DNA from: Maribacter aquimaris
Lineage (GTDB): Bacteria > Bacteroidota > Bacteroidia > Flavobacteriales > Flavobacteriaceae
Assembly: GCF_014596745.1 (NCBI RefSeq)
Contig: NZ_JABTCF010000016.1
Span: 41,807 to 105,806 of the forward strand
Length of the DNA stretch: 64,000 bases
Direction of reading: 5' to 3'
Below are positions 54,045-63,937 of this stretch, piece by piece. The notes under the pieces were generated by a model that ran no database searches, had not been told where the DNA came from, and saw only the letters and a program-made list of their open reading frames with translations. The position numbers and the translations under genes are program-made. Within the stretch, counting starts at the first letter, position 1. Every line of letters starts with the position of its first letter.

Positions 54045-56798
54045 TCATACTTCTTTTTCGATAAAGGGGATGTTGGGATTGCAAATTTCGAGGATCAACC
54101 GTTGTAGTTCCTTGGTGAAATCGGAAAGAGTGTCTGGGGTAATGGCAACGTTTTTATCGGATCTGCTGTTTTTACTGGATTTGACCGCGAAATTCAATAA
54201 ACCGGCGCTAAGGTTCTTAAAGGAAATGATGCCAGCCTCAATCTCGTAGTCTTTTTTCCCTTTGGTATACATCAGGGCATAGCATAACAATTGGAAGGCC
54301 TTACTGTATTTATAATCTTCGGTAAGTATGGTCCAGTCGAATAGTTCAACTTGATTGGGCAGTACTTTTCCGGATTTATAGTCGATGATGCGTAACCTAC
54401 CATCAATTTCGTCTATGCGATCCAATTTGCCTTTGAGGTGAACAGGGAAGCCGACTTCTGGAAAATCCAGTGCGATTTCCATTTTTTGCTCCAGCCCAAG
54501 GATTTTGATTGCGTGTTTTTCGCTTTCGCGGATCTCATAGTCGAGAAAAGACTGTATGTATTTGAGAATTACGTTGTATGCGATAAGGTTCTTGCCACGT
54601 AGCACTTCAATAGCGGCATAGGACTTTGCGAAATGGTGCTGTACCAAGCCTTCTATTTGGCCTTTCATGTTGGTCAGAAGCTCCTTATCCAAAAATTTAC
54701 CGATCAGGGGTGTATAAAGATCCTCCAAAGTGTCGTGGATAATCGTACCAAAAGTATTGGCGGCTACCGTTTCCTCAACTTCGGGCAGGTCATTGATCTT
54801 TAGAAGGTTCTGTTTGTAAAAATCCAAGGGGTTTCTGATATAGTTACTGAGCGAAGAGGGGGAGAAACCTTTTAGGGCATGCCCTTGGATAAGCTGCAGT
54901 AACGCTTGATCCTTTTGAATACGGATTTCCTTTTCAGGTTCCACTTTTATATCTGGTACGGCAACATATTCGGTAATGTTGTTTTTAATATTTTCATCGG
55001 TTAATAGTTGTGTGATAAGTCGGCTTCTTTCACCACCTTCCAATACATCAGGTTCTGTGTTGTAAATGAGGTAAATGTGTTTGGCACGCTGTAATAGGCG
55101 ATAAAAATGATAGGTGTAGACCGCGTCCTTTTCTTTAAATGTGGGAAGACCAAAATTTCTTTTTAAATCGAAGGGAATGAATGAGTTGTTCGATTTTCCA
55201 GCGGGAAGGATACCCTCATTGACAGAAGAGAGTATGACGGTTTCAAAGTCGAGGTTTCTGCTCTCGAGCATTCCCATAATCTGTAATCCTTCAATTGGGT
55301 CGCCCTTAAAATCAAGGGTTTCCATGGATACCAATTCCTGGAAAAGGGTTTGTAACGATTTTAGGTCGGTTATGAACTCATGCTCTTCGAGTATTATGGC
55401 TATTTGATTAAAGATGCCATAAAAACGGTACAATTCTTCCAATGCCAGAGAATTGTTGTTGTTTTGAAGCTTGGTCTTTAATAGTGCCGTAATTTCGAGG
55501 CAATGCTGTATAAAACCTTTGGGGGAAGGAATAGGCTCGTAAAACAAGGTACCCAAAAAAGAGGAATCAAATTTTATAAGGGATAACAACTGGTGTCGGG
55601 TTAAGAAAGAGAGATTGTGTGTTGTTATTTCTTGTACTAAAACCTCGGATATAGCAATATGATCATCATTTAACAATAAATGGGTGTACGGGTCGGAAAG
55701 GAATGACAAAATATTTTGGTAGTACCAGCCATGGGGTTGTTTATGTACGTAAAGATCAAAGAATTGGTTAAAGAAATTTTTAAAAGAAGTCTTGTCCAAA
55801 GGGAAACCCATTGTAATATTGACTTTTTCAATTTCTTTGGGTATTGAATTCAGTAAAGGATTCAGTAATGACTCGTCATTTAGTACAACTGCCGTACTGG
55901 CTAGCTTGCCATTTGTATTCAAAGCCATTTCCTTCAATAGCGAGCCAATATACTTGGTTTGGGAGATATTCTTCGGTACCCCGATGACCTCAATCTTTTT
56001 CTCCTGGATAAAAGAGTCACTTATGCCTTTAAGGGTGTGTAGTTCTAAATAAGGCCATGTTTTTTGATGATTTCGTATAAAATATCCGGCATCGTGTATT
56101 TGGTCTTTCAGGAAATAGGAATCCAAATCCCAAAAAATATCGGCATTACCGGTTTGTAATATACTTTGTATTATAGTGCTTTCGGCTGTATTCAGGGCGT
56201 TAAAACCAATAAAAATATGACGCTTATGTTTTTGTGCGAGGATATATTCCTCTAATTTTTCATTAGCTTTTCGATATACGAGACCTTGATGTCCAATATC
56301 TTTTTTGAGTAATCTTTTATTGAAGGAGTGATAAAGCTGGTCGAGTGTATTCCAGAAATTGACATAGTCTTGCACCATTTTGGTTTTTTCCGCAGCGAGA
56401 TACCAATGGTTTATTTCCTGTATGGCCGATAAGTTTGAAAAGAGTGACTTTTCATCAATAAGGTATCTATCGATTTCATTGAAATCCTGTAAAAGGGTTT
56501 GTCCCCATTTAGAGAAATCAAGAAAACTATCCTGGTCCTTTTCCGGTTGCTCCAAGTAAGCGTAGTATAATTCAAAAAGTTGCTGTGTATTTGTTGCGGT
56601 GGATAGGCCTGATATCTCTGAAACAAATTCTTCGATGCTATAGATGACCGGTGCGAATATGGGCTGCTGCGTGATTTTCGCAATGCCTTTCTTTAAGTAT
56701 GAACCGGCCCTCTTACTGGGAAGAACAAAAATCGTATTTTCAAAAGAACCTTGGTCCTTGTATATTGTTGATAAAACCTGTTCTAGAAAACTTTGCAT
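54045..56798 (-). CDS. AddB-like PD-(D/E)XK nuclease/helicase-fold protein
   Basis: 917 residues from ATG 56798; the frame's earlier TTG (56804) is only two codons up. N-terminal inactive-helicase-type region (TIFVLPSKRAGSYLKKG), middle region with SVNEGILPAGKSNNSFIPFD, and a C-terminal nuclease domain with GTIIHDTLEDLY and the active-site run GKLDRIDEID ... LRIIDYKSGKV. With the AddA-like gene it would form the double-strand-break resection nuclease (AddAB type). The two are separated by ompA and kbl here. Preceded by the ompA terminator. Confidence 0.85.
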   Translation of the reverse strand: MQSFLEQVLSTIYKDQGSFENTIFVLPSKRAGSYLKKGIAKITQQPIFAPVIYSIEEFVSEISGLSTATNTQQLFELYYAYLEQPEKDQDSFLDFSKWGQTLLQDFNEIDRYLIDEKSLFSNLSAIQEINHWYLAAEKTKMVQDYVNFWNTLDQLYHSFNKRLLKKDIGHQGLVYRKANEKLEEYILAQKHKRHIFIGFNALNTAESTIIQSILQTGNADIFWDLDSYFLKDQIHDAGYFIRNHQKTWPYLELHTLKGISDSFIQEKKIEVIGVPKNISQTKYIGSLLKEMALNTNGKLASTAVVLNDESLLNPLLNSIPKEIEKVNITMGFPLDKTSFKNFFNQFFDLYVHKQPHGWYYQNILSFLSDPYTHLLLNDDHIAISEVLVQEITTHNLSFLTRHQLLSLIKFDSSFLGTLFYEPIPSPKGFIQHCLEITALLKTKLQNNNNSLALEELYRFYGIFNQIAIILEEHEFITDLKSLQTLFQELVSMETLDFKGDPIEGLQIMGMLESRNLDFETVILSSVNEGILPAGKSNNSFIPFDLKRNFGLPTFKEKDAVYTYHFYRLLQRAKHIYLIYNTEPDVLEGGERSRLITQLLTDENIKNNITEYVAVPDIKVEPEKEIRIQKDQALLQLIQGHALKGFSPSSLSNYIRNPLDFYKQNLLKINDLPEVEETVAANTFGTIIHDTLEDLYTPLIGKFLDKELLTNMKGQIEGLVQHHFAKSYAAIEVLRGKNLIAYNVILKYIQSFLDYEIRESEKHAIKILGLEQKMEIALDFPEVGFPVHLKGKLDRIDEIDGRLRIIDYKSGKVLPNQVELFDWTILTEDYKYSKAFQLLCYALMYTKGKKDYEIEAGIISFKNLSAGLLNFAVKSSKNSRSDKNVAITPDTLSDFTKELQRLILEICNPNIPFIEKEV

Positions 56799-56812
56799 AG
56801 CCAAAAATAAAA

Positions 56813-56840
56813 AAAGCCCTGACGATATCGTCAGGGCTTT
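56813..56840 (-). terminator. Terminator of ompA (perfect 28-bp palindrome)
   Basis: AAAGCCCTGACGAT pairs perfectly with ATCGTCAGGGCTTT; the minus-strand side continues into seven T. About 35 bp after the ompA stop. Confidence 0.85.
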
Positions 56841-56875
56841 CCAAAATAATTTTTGAAATAATGTTTATAGAAGAA

Positions 56876-58222
56876 TTACTTAACCAAGTTGATTTCAACT
56901 CTTCTGTTTTGAGCTCTACCGCTTCTGGTATTATTTGTAGCGATTGGCTTGTCTTCACCATAACCGATGGCAGACAATCTGAATTCTTCAATTCCTTTAT
57001 CTACTAAGAATTCTTTAACAGAAAGAGCTCTAGATTCAGAAAGGCTTTGGTTCAATTTAGCACTACCAACACTATCAGTATGACCTTCAACAGTAAATTT
57101 AGCTGTTGGGTATTCTTTCAAGATTTGGATAATGTCAACCATTACTGAAGTAGATTCAGCTTTGATAGAAGATTTACCAGTGTCGAACAAGATAGTTCTT
57201 GCATAGTCGTTCAATTGTTTTTGAACTTCTTCAGTAACTTCAGGACAACCTTGGTTAGCAACAGTACCTGCTACTTCTGGACATTTATCATCTTTATCCA
57301 ATACACCGTCGTTATCTTTGTCAGTCCAAGGACAACCTTTGTTTTCAGCAGGACCAGCTTCGTTAGGACAAGCATCATCTTTATCAGCTACACCGTCACC
57401 GTCAGCATCAGGACAACCAGCAAGAGCAGCTACACCAGCTTCGTTAGGACAAGCATCATCTTTATCAGCTACACCGTCACCATCAGTATCAGGACAACCG
57501 TTCATTTCTTTAGAACCGGCAGCGTTAGGACAAGCATCCTTGCTATCTTCGATACCATCGCCGTCAGCATCAGGACATCCGTTGAAAGCTTCAAGACCAG
57601 CAACTTCTGGACAAGCATCATCTTTGTCATAAACACCGTCACCGTCAGTATCAGTTCCACCAAATTTAACAGAGATACCTGCTAAGTGTTGCATGTGAGG
57701 AGCAAGATAATCTTCGAAAGCATGTTTGTATTGAGTCTGTAAAGTAAGACCGATGTTTTCTGTAAACCAGATATTAACACCTATTCCACCGTTTGCAGTA
57801 CCAGCACCGATTTCATCAATCCAAGTATAACCACCACCGATTTCTACGAAAGGATCGATAACCGTGTTTTTCAAAATGTTATATTTAATCGTACCATCAA
57901 TAGAGTAGTATGATAAATCATCAACATCATTATCACCCCATTTGTCGATTTTATTTAAAGAACCTCTAGCACCTACAGAGAAACCATCTCCTACAGATTT
58001 AGATACACCAACGTAAGAAATAGACGGAAGAATGTTCCAATGGTCAGTCGCATTAAAGTATTCATTCCCGAAAGAACTGCCTGGGAAGTCACCAGTAGGA
58101 TACACATCAACGGCATTCACCCCAAAACTAATCTGCCAAGGGTTATTCTCGTCTTGCGCTTGTAAGTTGTTAACTCCTACAAAAAGTAGGGCAACAACCA
58201 ATAATTTGCTAAGATGTTTCAT
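56876..58222 (-). CDS. OmpA family protein with thrombospondin type 3 repeats
   Basis: 448 residues from the ATG at 58222 (the TTG at 58228 is an artefact). Signal [20 protein letters not shown] then QAQ; N-terminal eight-strand barrel (about 25-190); TSP3 calcium repeats (about 190-320, e.g. [20 protein letters not shown]); C-terminal OmpA peptidoglycan-binding domain (about 330-448; [20 protein letters not shown]). Links outer membrane and cell wall. A strong promoter precedes it and a terminator closes it, fitting an abundant envelope protein. Confidence 0.93.
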   Translation of the reverse strand: MKHLSKLLVVALLFVGVNNLQAQDENNPWQISFGVNAVDVYPTGDFPGSSFGNEYFNATDHWNILPSISYVGVSKSVGDGFSVGARGSLNKIDKWGDNDVDDLSYYSIDGTIKYNILKNTVIDPFVEIGGGYTWIDEIGAGTANGGIGVNIWFTENIGLTLQTQYKHAFEDYLAPHMQHLAGISVKFGGTDTDGDGVYDKDDACPEVAGLEAFNGCPDADGDGIEDSKDACPNAAGSKEMNGCPDTDGDGVADKDDACPNEAGVAALAGCPDADGDGVADKDDACPNEAGPAENKGCPWTDKDNDGVLDKDDKCPEVAGTVANQGCPEVTEEVQKQLNDYARTILFDTGKSSIKAESTSVMVDIIQILKEYPTAKFTVEGHTDSVGSAKLNQSLSESRALSVKEFLVDKGIEEFRLSAIGYGEDKPIATNNTRSGRAQNRRVEINLVK

Positions 58223-58256
58223 GTTCAAAATTTTAAGTTTAAGTGTTTATTAGCTG

Positions 58257-58286
58257 CAAATGTAAGTTGTTAAATATTATTAACAA
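58257..58286 (-). promoter_or_regulatory. Promoter of ompA
   Basis: Minus strand TTG (58284-58286), 19-nt spacer, TACATTTG (58257-58264), about 30 nt before the start codon: a full consensus match. Confidence 0.8.
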
Positions 58287-58335
58287 AAATAAATTCCTAT
58301 TTTTTTTAACGTTTTTAATAGATAAAATAACGCAT

Positions 58336-59529
58336 TTAAACGATATTTAGTTGTTGCCCTACCTTGATGAAAGCTTTTATGGCCTTATTTAAATGATCAA
58401 TTTCATGTGCGGCGGATAGTTGAACACGGATCCGTGCCTTGCCCTTGGGGACTACCGGATAATAAAATCCGATGACATAAATACCCTCTTCAAGAAGTAA
58501 ATCGGCCATTCGTTGTGATAATTTGGCATCGTATAACATCACCGGTACTATGGCCGAATCGCCATCTATAATATCAAATCCTGCTTCTTTCAGCCCTTTT
58601 TTGAAGTATTCCGTATTCGATTGTAGCTTATCGCGTAACGAGGTATCCTTGGCAAGCATTTCAAATACCTTTAAAGAAGCCCCTACGATTGATGGTGCTA
58701 GGGAATTGGAAAATAGATATGGTCTGGATCGCTGTCTTAGGATTTCTATGATTTCTTTTTTCCCTGTAGTGTAACCACCCATGGCTCCCCCGAGGGCTTT
58801 TCCGAGGGTGCCTGTAATGATATCTACCCGGCCCATTACCCCTTTTTCCTCCAAAGTGCCCTTGCCATGCTTCCCGATGAAACCAGCGGCATGGCACTCA
58901 TCTACCATGACCAAGGCATCATATTTATCGGCCAAGTCACATATTTTATCCAAGGGAGCCAATAGTCCATCCATAGAGAACACCCCATCGGTAACAATGA
59001 TCTTGAACCGAACCTTGTCTTTTTGGGTCTGTTGCAATTGGGCCTCCAAATCGGCCATATCACTATTGGCATAACGATATCGTTTTGCTTTGCACAAGCG
59101 AACACCATCTATTATCGATGCGTGGTTGAGGGAATCTGAGATAATTGCATCCTCAGGGCCCAATAAGGGTTCAAAGACACCGCCATTGGCATCGAAGGCA
59201 GCCGCATATAGTATGGTGTCTTCGGTTTCATAGAATTCCGCAATTTTCTTTTCAAGTTTTTTATGGATATCCTGGGTGCCACATATAAACCGAACCGATG
59301 ACATTCCAAAACCATGGGTGTCCAAGGTGTCCTTGGCTGCTTGTATGACATCTGGGTGGGAGGAAAGTCCCAGATAGTTGTTGGCGCAGAAATTGATTAC
59401 CTCTTCGCCGTTTGACAATTTGATTACGGCTGCTTGGGGTGATGTTATGATCCTTTCACTTTTATAAAGTCCGTCATCTTTTATTGATTTCAATTCGTCA
59501 GCTAGATATTTTTTTATTTCTCCGTACAT
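58336..59529 (-). CDS. kbl: Glycine C-acetyltransferase (2-amino-3-ketobutyrate CoA ligase)
   Basis: 397 residues of the alpha-oxoamine synthase family. [15 protein letters not shown], the His-binding [16 protein letters not shown] and the PLP lysine in [15 protein letters not shown] are present. Cleaves 2-amino-3-oxobutyrate with CoA to glycine and acetyl-CoA in threonine breakdown. Specificity for Kbl over other family members rests on overall pattern ([14 protein letters not shown]). No tdh in the window. It starts 12 bp after the AddA-like gene and may be cotranscribed with it. Confidence 0.9.
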   Translation of the reverse strand: MYGEIKKYLADELKSIKDDGLYKSERIITSPQAAVIKLSNGEEVINFCANNYLGLSSHPDVIQAAKDTLDTHGFGMSSVRFICGTQDIHKKLEKKIAEFYETEDTILYAAAFDANGGVFEPLLGPEDAIISDSLNHASIIDGVRLCKAKRYRYANSDMADLEAQLQQTQKDKVRFKIIVTDGVFSMDGLLAPLDKICDLADKYDALVMVDECHAAGFIGKHGKGTLEEKGVMGRVDIITGTLGKALGGAMGGYTTGKKEIIEILRQRSRPYLFSNSLAPSIVGASLKVFEMLAKDTSLRDKLQSNTEYFKKGLKEAGFDIIDGDSAIVPVMLYDAKLSQRMADLLLEEGIYVIGFYYPVVPKGKARIRVQLSAAHEIDHLNKAIKAFIKVGQQLNIV

Positions 59530-59541
59530 AATTCGTTGTTT

Positions 59542-62500
59542 TTAAACATATTCGATGGTTACATCCTTATTTATATAGACGATTATCTTATTTTCAACGG
59601 TATGGCCCATGCGTTCCAAGACCTGGGCATACATATTCAATTGATTTTTATACCTGTTGCTCTGCTTTCCGGTCTTGTAATCGATAATCGTAGCGCTGTT
59701 GCCTGAGAGGACCAAGCGATCAGGGCGTACCATTTCACCTTTTTCAGTAATGATTTCCTGTTCATTCATAATGGTTTTTCCCTTCATAAAGTATTGCTTT
59801 AAGGCATCATGTGCAATAACGGTCATTATTTTGCTTTTTAGCGAAGGTGCCTCCTTGCTGTCAATCATTCCTTTGCGTTCCAATTTTTCAAAAACGGGTA
59901 TAACATCTTCCGCTACTTCAATCAAACCCAAAATATAATGTATGATGTTCCCCTGTATAATGGCCTCTTCCTGCGCCGTATCCCAAAGCATTCCTGCATT
60001 TGTCATTATCTTGAAACTGGGATTTTCCTTATTGGTATACTGATAAGGGACTGATTTCTCCATTGTTTCGTTCTTTGAGGAAGGGGTATGGTTTTCCAGA
60101 CTTCCAAAAGAATATCTGGTTTCCGAGTCGTTCCAAAGTTGTTTGTTCTTTAGGTAATCTATAAAGACATCCGAATAATGGGTCTTTCTAGACGATTGTA
60201 TCGCCTTGGCATCTTTTAATGAGATGATGAACAACGCCCTTTCTGCCCTGGTCAACGCTACATATAATATATTGAAGGCATCCAACTCTAGCATGTGCTG
60301 TTCTTCCTCGTAGGCTATTGCGGCATTTTCATTGTAATCAACGACTTCTTTTTTCTTGTTGATCAATACCTCTTTAAATCCGTTATATTGGTCTTGGTCA
60401 ACAGCAAGCCATAATTTGGGGTCTATTTCCTTATAGATGTTTGAATTGGCATAGGGGAAGATAACGATGGGGAATTCAAGACCTTTTGATTTATGAATGC
60501 TCATGATCTTGACGGCATTCAAATTGTTGGGCGCCGCAATACTGTGTTTGTCCTTTTTCTTATCCCAATAAGACAGGAAAGTAACAATTCCGGTGCCCTC
60601 CTTCTGCTCTACCTCCAGAACAATATCCAATAAAAAAGTAAGATAGGCATCGGAACCTTTTATAAGGTCGAATTTTTTGATGGCGAGTTCCAACCCGTCA
60701 TATACAGACATATTCTTAATTTCCGAAAACCTGAAATTGTATTCATCTTCCAGGAAACCCTCAAGATTATGGAGGTTACCACTGATCAGTGAATGTTCGT
60801 CCTTGCGTTCGCCCACCAGGTAATACAGAATATTATAACTGGCCTCCATATCGTCTGCTTGGCTACTGAAATGTAAAAGATCGATTAAAAACCGCACCTT
60901 ACGGTCATTGGCGATCAATAAGGAATCTGGGGAAATAACCGGAACCTTGTTTTCGGTCAAATAATCGGCCAGGATATACCCATGTTTGTTGTCCCGGACC
61001 AAGATCGAAATATCATTGAAAGAAAAGCCCTCTGCCCTTACTTTGTCAATAGTACGAAGTACTTCGTCGCAATACAGCAAATCCAAGTCCTGTTCCTCGG
61101 CTTCCTCAAGAAAGGTAATCTGTACGCACCCCCCTTTTTTCGTGTTGGTTTTCTGTTGGTTTCCCTGTTCAAATAATTCCTTATAAAGTTGATTATTGAG
61201 CAACGGACTGGTCACTGTGAAAAAGTCATTGTTGAAATTTATGACCTCCTCATGACTTCGATAATTTGAAGGAAGATTATAGGTTTTTGGGGGTATGACA
61301 AAGGGATTGGTATGCTCATTGACTAAATTGAGGAATTGTTCCGCATTGCCCCCCCGCCATCTATAAATGGCCTGTTTGGCGTCACCGACCAAAAATAGGG
61401 AGCCTTTGCCTCCTTGGTCATCTTCACTTTCCAGGGCATTGCCCACCAGGGGAACGAGGTTGTTCCACTGTAATTCGGAAGTGTCCTGAAATTCATCGAT
61501 GAGATAATGACGGTACTTTTCGCCCAAACGTTCATAGATAAACGGGGCAGGTTGGTTCTTTATCTCGTTTGAAATTAAGGTGTTGAATTCAGATATCGAT
61601 AGTTGGCTCCTTTCTTCTTGTAGCGATTTCACTTCTTTTTGTATGGCATTCAAAACCGTTAGGGGCACTAAATTTTGATGAATATTGGTCAAGAACTGTG
61701 CTTGATTGAAGGTTTCCTTGATTTTGGCGAAAATTGTACTGAATCTAGGGTGTAGCCCATCAATGATGGCTTTAATGTTTTCTGGGCAGGATTTTATGTA
61801 CAGGGGTTCGGTTTCGAAGTTTTGTTTCCATCCAGCACCAAAATCCAGATTAAGATCCCCATTTGCGATTTTTACCATGAACTTGGGAAAATAACCGGAT
61901 TTGAAATTCCCATGGACCAGTCCATTCTCTTGCATCAAGGTCAAGGATTCATCAGCACCCGCAACTAAGTCGCTTTTGAACTTTTTGATTCTTTTTTGAA
62001 TGATTTTCCTAAGTGTGATAAAATCATGGATTTCTTTTGGCTTCAAAAGATCGAGGTGCCCAAAATTGGTCTCGTTAAAAAGAAGTTTTCCAATTTTATA
62101 CAGATCAAAGGAGATATCCCAGCTTTTGTCCTCATCGATCTTGTCCAGGGCAAACTCCATCAATACCCGGGTCAAGGCTTCATCCTGTCCCACTTTTTCC
62201 AAAAGATTGTCGACCGCTTCAAACAGTAATAGGTCAGTATCAAGGACAACCTCAAAATTCTGGGCGATCTTAAGGTCCCTTGCAAATGTTCTTATCAGCC
62301 TATGGTTGAATTTATCAATGGTCGATATATCGAAAAAGCCATAATTATGAAGAATGAGCTTCAGGGTTGTTTTGGCCTTTTGTCTCAGGGTTTCAAAATC
62401 AAGTCCCAATTCTTCGCTTAGGTCATTGAACATTACGGAAGCGTCGTTATGGGATTGGGTTATTGAAAATTCGAAAAGGCTTTTTAGGATTCGCTCCTTC

Positions 62501-62655
62501 ATCTCGTTGACCGCCTTATTGGTAAAGGTAACGGCCAGGATTTGGCTGAACGAACGGTCCGAGGAAAGTACAATTTTGAGATATTCCTTGGTTAGGGTAT
62601 GGGTTTTTCCCGAACCTGCCGATGCATTGTATATTTTAAAGGAATGTCCTAACAC
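59542..62655 (-). CDS. AddA-like UvrD/RecB helicase-nuclease
   Basis: 1037 residues. Walker A NASAGSGKTHTLT at about 10-22, helicase motif II region YLIDEFQDTSELQW, motif IV-VI elements (KSKGLEFPIVIFPYAN; LYVALTRAERALF), and a C-terminal nuclease domain with RPDRLVLSGNSATIIDYKTGKQ. The start is a GTG at 62655, with no better ATG near. Resects double-strand ends with AddB. Transcribed toward kbl and ompA. Confidence 0.9.
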   Translation of the reverse strand: MLGHSFKIYNASAGSGKTHTLTKEYLKIVLSSDRSFSQILAVTFTNKAVNEMKERILKSLFEFSITQSHNDASVMFNDLSEELGLDFETLRQKAKTTLKLILHNYGFFDISTIDKFNHRLIRTFARDLKIAQNFEVVLDTDLLLFEAVDNLLEKVGQDEALTRVLMEFALDKIDEDKSWDISFDLYKIGKLLFNETNFGHLDLLKPKEIHDFITLRKIIQKRIKKFKSDLVAGADESLTLMQENGLVHGNFKSGYFPKFMVKIANGDLNLDFGAGWKQNFETEPLYIKSCPENIKAIIDGLHPRFSTIFAKIKETFNQAQFLTNIHQNLVPLTVLNAIQKEVKSLQEERSQLSISEFNTLISNEIKNQPAPFIYERLGEKYRHYLIDEFQDTSELQWNNLVPLVGNALESEDDQGGKGSLFLVGDAKQAIYRWRGGNAEQFLNLVNEHTNPFVIPPKTYNLPSNYRSHEEVINFNNDFFTVTSPLLNNQLYKELFEQGNQQKTNTKKGGCVQITFLEEAEEQDLDLLYCDEVLRTIDKVRAEGFSFNDISILVRDNKHGYILADYLTENKVPVISPDSLLIANDRKVRFLIDLLHFSSQADDMEASYNILYYLVGERKDEHSLISGNLHNLEGFLEDEYNFRFSEIKNMSVYDGLELAIKKFDLIKGSDAYLTFLLDIVLEVEQKEGTGIVTFLSYWDKKKDKHSIAAPNNLNAVKIMSIHKSKGLEFPIVIFPYANSNIYKEIDPKLWLAVDQDQYNGFKEVLINKKKEVVDYNENAAIAYEEEQHMLELDAFNILYVALTRAERALFIISLKDAKAIQSSRKTHYSDVFIDYLKNKQLWNDSETRYSFGSLENHTPSSKNETMEKSVPYQYTNKENPSFKIMTNAGMLWDTAQEEAIIQGNIIHYILGLIEVAEDVIPVFEKLERKGMIDSKEAPSLKSKIMTVIAHDALKQYFMKGKTIMNEQEIITEKGEMVRPDRLVLSGNSATIIDYKTGKQSNRYKNQLNMYAQVLERMGHTVENKIIVYINKDVTIEYV

Positions 62656-62705
62656 GGATTTTTATTCTGCAAATTACATAATCTATAATTGTTCTTAACA
62701 ATTTA

Positions 62706-62740
62706 TTGGCTGAATTAGTCTGTTAAAAAATGTAAATTTG
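62706..62740 (+). promoter_or_regulatory. Candidate sodA promoter
   Basis: TAAATTTG (62733-62740) is a full -7 match; the nearest TTG (62706-62708) is 24 nt upstream, one over the usual range. It overlaps the first possible alternative start of sodA (62738), which is therefore excluded. Confidence 0.5.
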
Positions 62741-62773
62741 GTCAACATATTTTCTAACTTAAAAACTATAATT

Positions 62774-63382
62774 ATGGCTTTTGAATTACCTAAATTACCT
62801 TATGCATACGATGCTTTGGAACCACATATTGATGCTAGGACAATGGAAATACACCACACAAAACATCACAATGGGTATACCAATAATCTAAATGCCGCGA
62901 TCGCCGGAACCGATTTGGATAAGAAATCAATTGAAGACATTTTGACCAATTTGGATATGGATAACGGTGCAGTACGTAACAACGGAGGTGGTTTTTATAA
63001 CCATTCCCTGTTTTGGGAAGTAATGTCCCCAAATGGAGGTGGGGAACCTTCAGGTGAATTGGCCAGCGCCATTAATGATGCCTTTGGTTCTTTCGAAGCT
63101 TTCAAGGATAAATTCAGTAAGGCAGCAGGTACCCGCTTTGGTTCTGGATGGGCTTGGCTATGTGTACATAAAGGTGGAAAATTGGAGGTGTGTTCCACAC
63201 CTAATCAAGATAACCCACTTATGCCAAATACAGGATGTGAAGGTTTTCCTATTCTTGGCTTGGATGTTTGGGAGCATGCCTATTATTTAAATTATCAAAA
63301 TAGAAGGCCTGATTATATAAACGCTTTTTTCAATGTAATCAATTGGGAAAAGGTTGCAGCGCTTTATGCTACCCATAAATAA
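62774..63382 (+). CDS. sodA: Superoxide dismutase (Fe/Mn family)
   Basis: 202 residues from the ATG at 62774 ([20 protein letters not shown]). Metal ligands: H27 in [12 protein letters not shown], His in NHSLFW, and Asp and His in [14 protein letters not shown], all conserved. [14 protein letters not shown] and the absence of a clear Fe-only set suggest Mn or cambialistic use, not decidable by eye. Cytoplasmic detoxification of superoxide. Single gene with terminator. Confidence 0.96.
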   Translation: MAFELPKLPYAYDALEPHIDARTMEIHHTKHHNGYTNNLNAAIAGTDLDKKSIEDILTNLDMDNGAVRNNGGGFYNHSLFWEVMSPNGGGEPSGELASAINDAFGSFEAFKDKFSKAAGTRFGSGWAWLCVHKGGKLEVCSTPNQDNPLMPNTGCEGFPILGLDVWEHAYYLNYQNRRPDYINAFFNVINWEKVAALYATHK

Positions 63383-63396
63383 AAGACAATCTTGTA

Positions 63397-63436
63397 AAAA
63401 AAGCCCTTTAAGTCCCTGACTTAAAGGGCTTTTTTA
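63397..63436 (+). terminator. Terminator of sodA
   Basis: Perfect stem AAGCCCTTTAAGT / ACTTAAAGGGCTT with a 5-nt loop and T-run. Confidence 0.9.
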
Positions 63437-63444
63437 TTGTCTAA

Positions 63445-63534
63445 AAAATAGAAAAGGGCGGAGAAGCCTCCACCCTTTTCGTCCCAAATCTTACCATAAA
63501 CTTAACCTACTTATGCTATGGCGAGACTAAAATA
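63445..63534 (-). ncRNA. Candidate small RNA gene, repeat copy 1
   Basis: Minus strand: -7-like TATTTTAG (63527-63534), body CCATAGCATAAGTAGG ... TTATGGTAAGATTTGGG (63483-63521), terminator hairpin GAAAAGGGTGGAG / CTCCGCCCTTTTC (63451-63480) and TATTTTTT. The most divergent copy. Its one hairpin mismatch (C-A on the plus strand) is a G-U wobble on the minus-strand RNA. No ORF of note inside. Confidence 0.45.
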
Positions 63535-63649
63535 CTGGGTTTGTGGGAAATAAAAAAGGAATTTTAGCAAATTTTAGATTTCTTTTATTCTCCCAATGTG
63601 GGTTTTAATTTACCTAAAGTAAGTTTAAACCTGTTAATTCCTGGGCTAA

Positions 63650-63740
63650 TGGAAATAAAAAAGGCAGGGCAACGCCCTACCTTTTTTCCCCAAATCTTAC
63701 CATGAACTTAACCTACTTATGCTATGGTCCCACAAACATA
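63650..63740 (-). ncRNA. Candidate small RNA gene, repeat copy 2
   Basis: Minus strand: TATGTTTG (63733-63740), the same body (63688-63726, ACCAT pairing with ATGGT), terminator hairpin AAAAAAGGTAGGGC / GCCCTGCCTTTTTT (63657-63687) and TTATTT. The hairpin again has a C-A mismatch on the plus strand but a U-G wobble on the minus RNA. Predicted length about 75 nt. Identical to copy 3 outside the hairpin for at least 113 bp. Confidence 0.5.
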
Positions 63741-63849
63741 GGGTATAACTTAAGGGTATGGAAAGGTATTAGGTAAACTTCCCAATATTGGGTTGAAATG
63801 CTTTTTTGTAATGTTTTATGGACAATCTGGATAGGGGGCGGAATAGTGT

Positions 63850-63937
63850 AAAAATAAAAAGGTAGGACAATGTCCTACCTTTTTCCCCAAATCTTACCAT
63901 GAACTTAACCTACTTATGCTATGGTCCCACAAACATA
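63850..63937 (-). ncRNA. Candidate small RNA gene, repeat copy 3
   Basis: Minus strand: TATGTTTG (63930-63937), the same body (63885-63923), terminator hairpin AAAAAGGTAGGAC / GTCCTACCTTTTT (63856-63884) and TATTTTT. Relative to copy 2 the pairs GGC/GCC have become GAC/GTC on both arms, a compensatory change. Exactly 197 bp from copy 2; the repeat continues to the window end. Confidence 0.5.
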
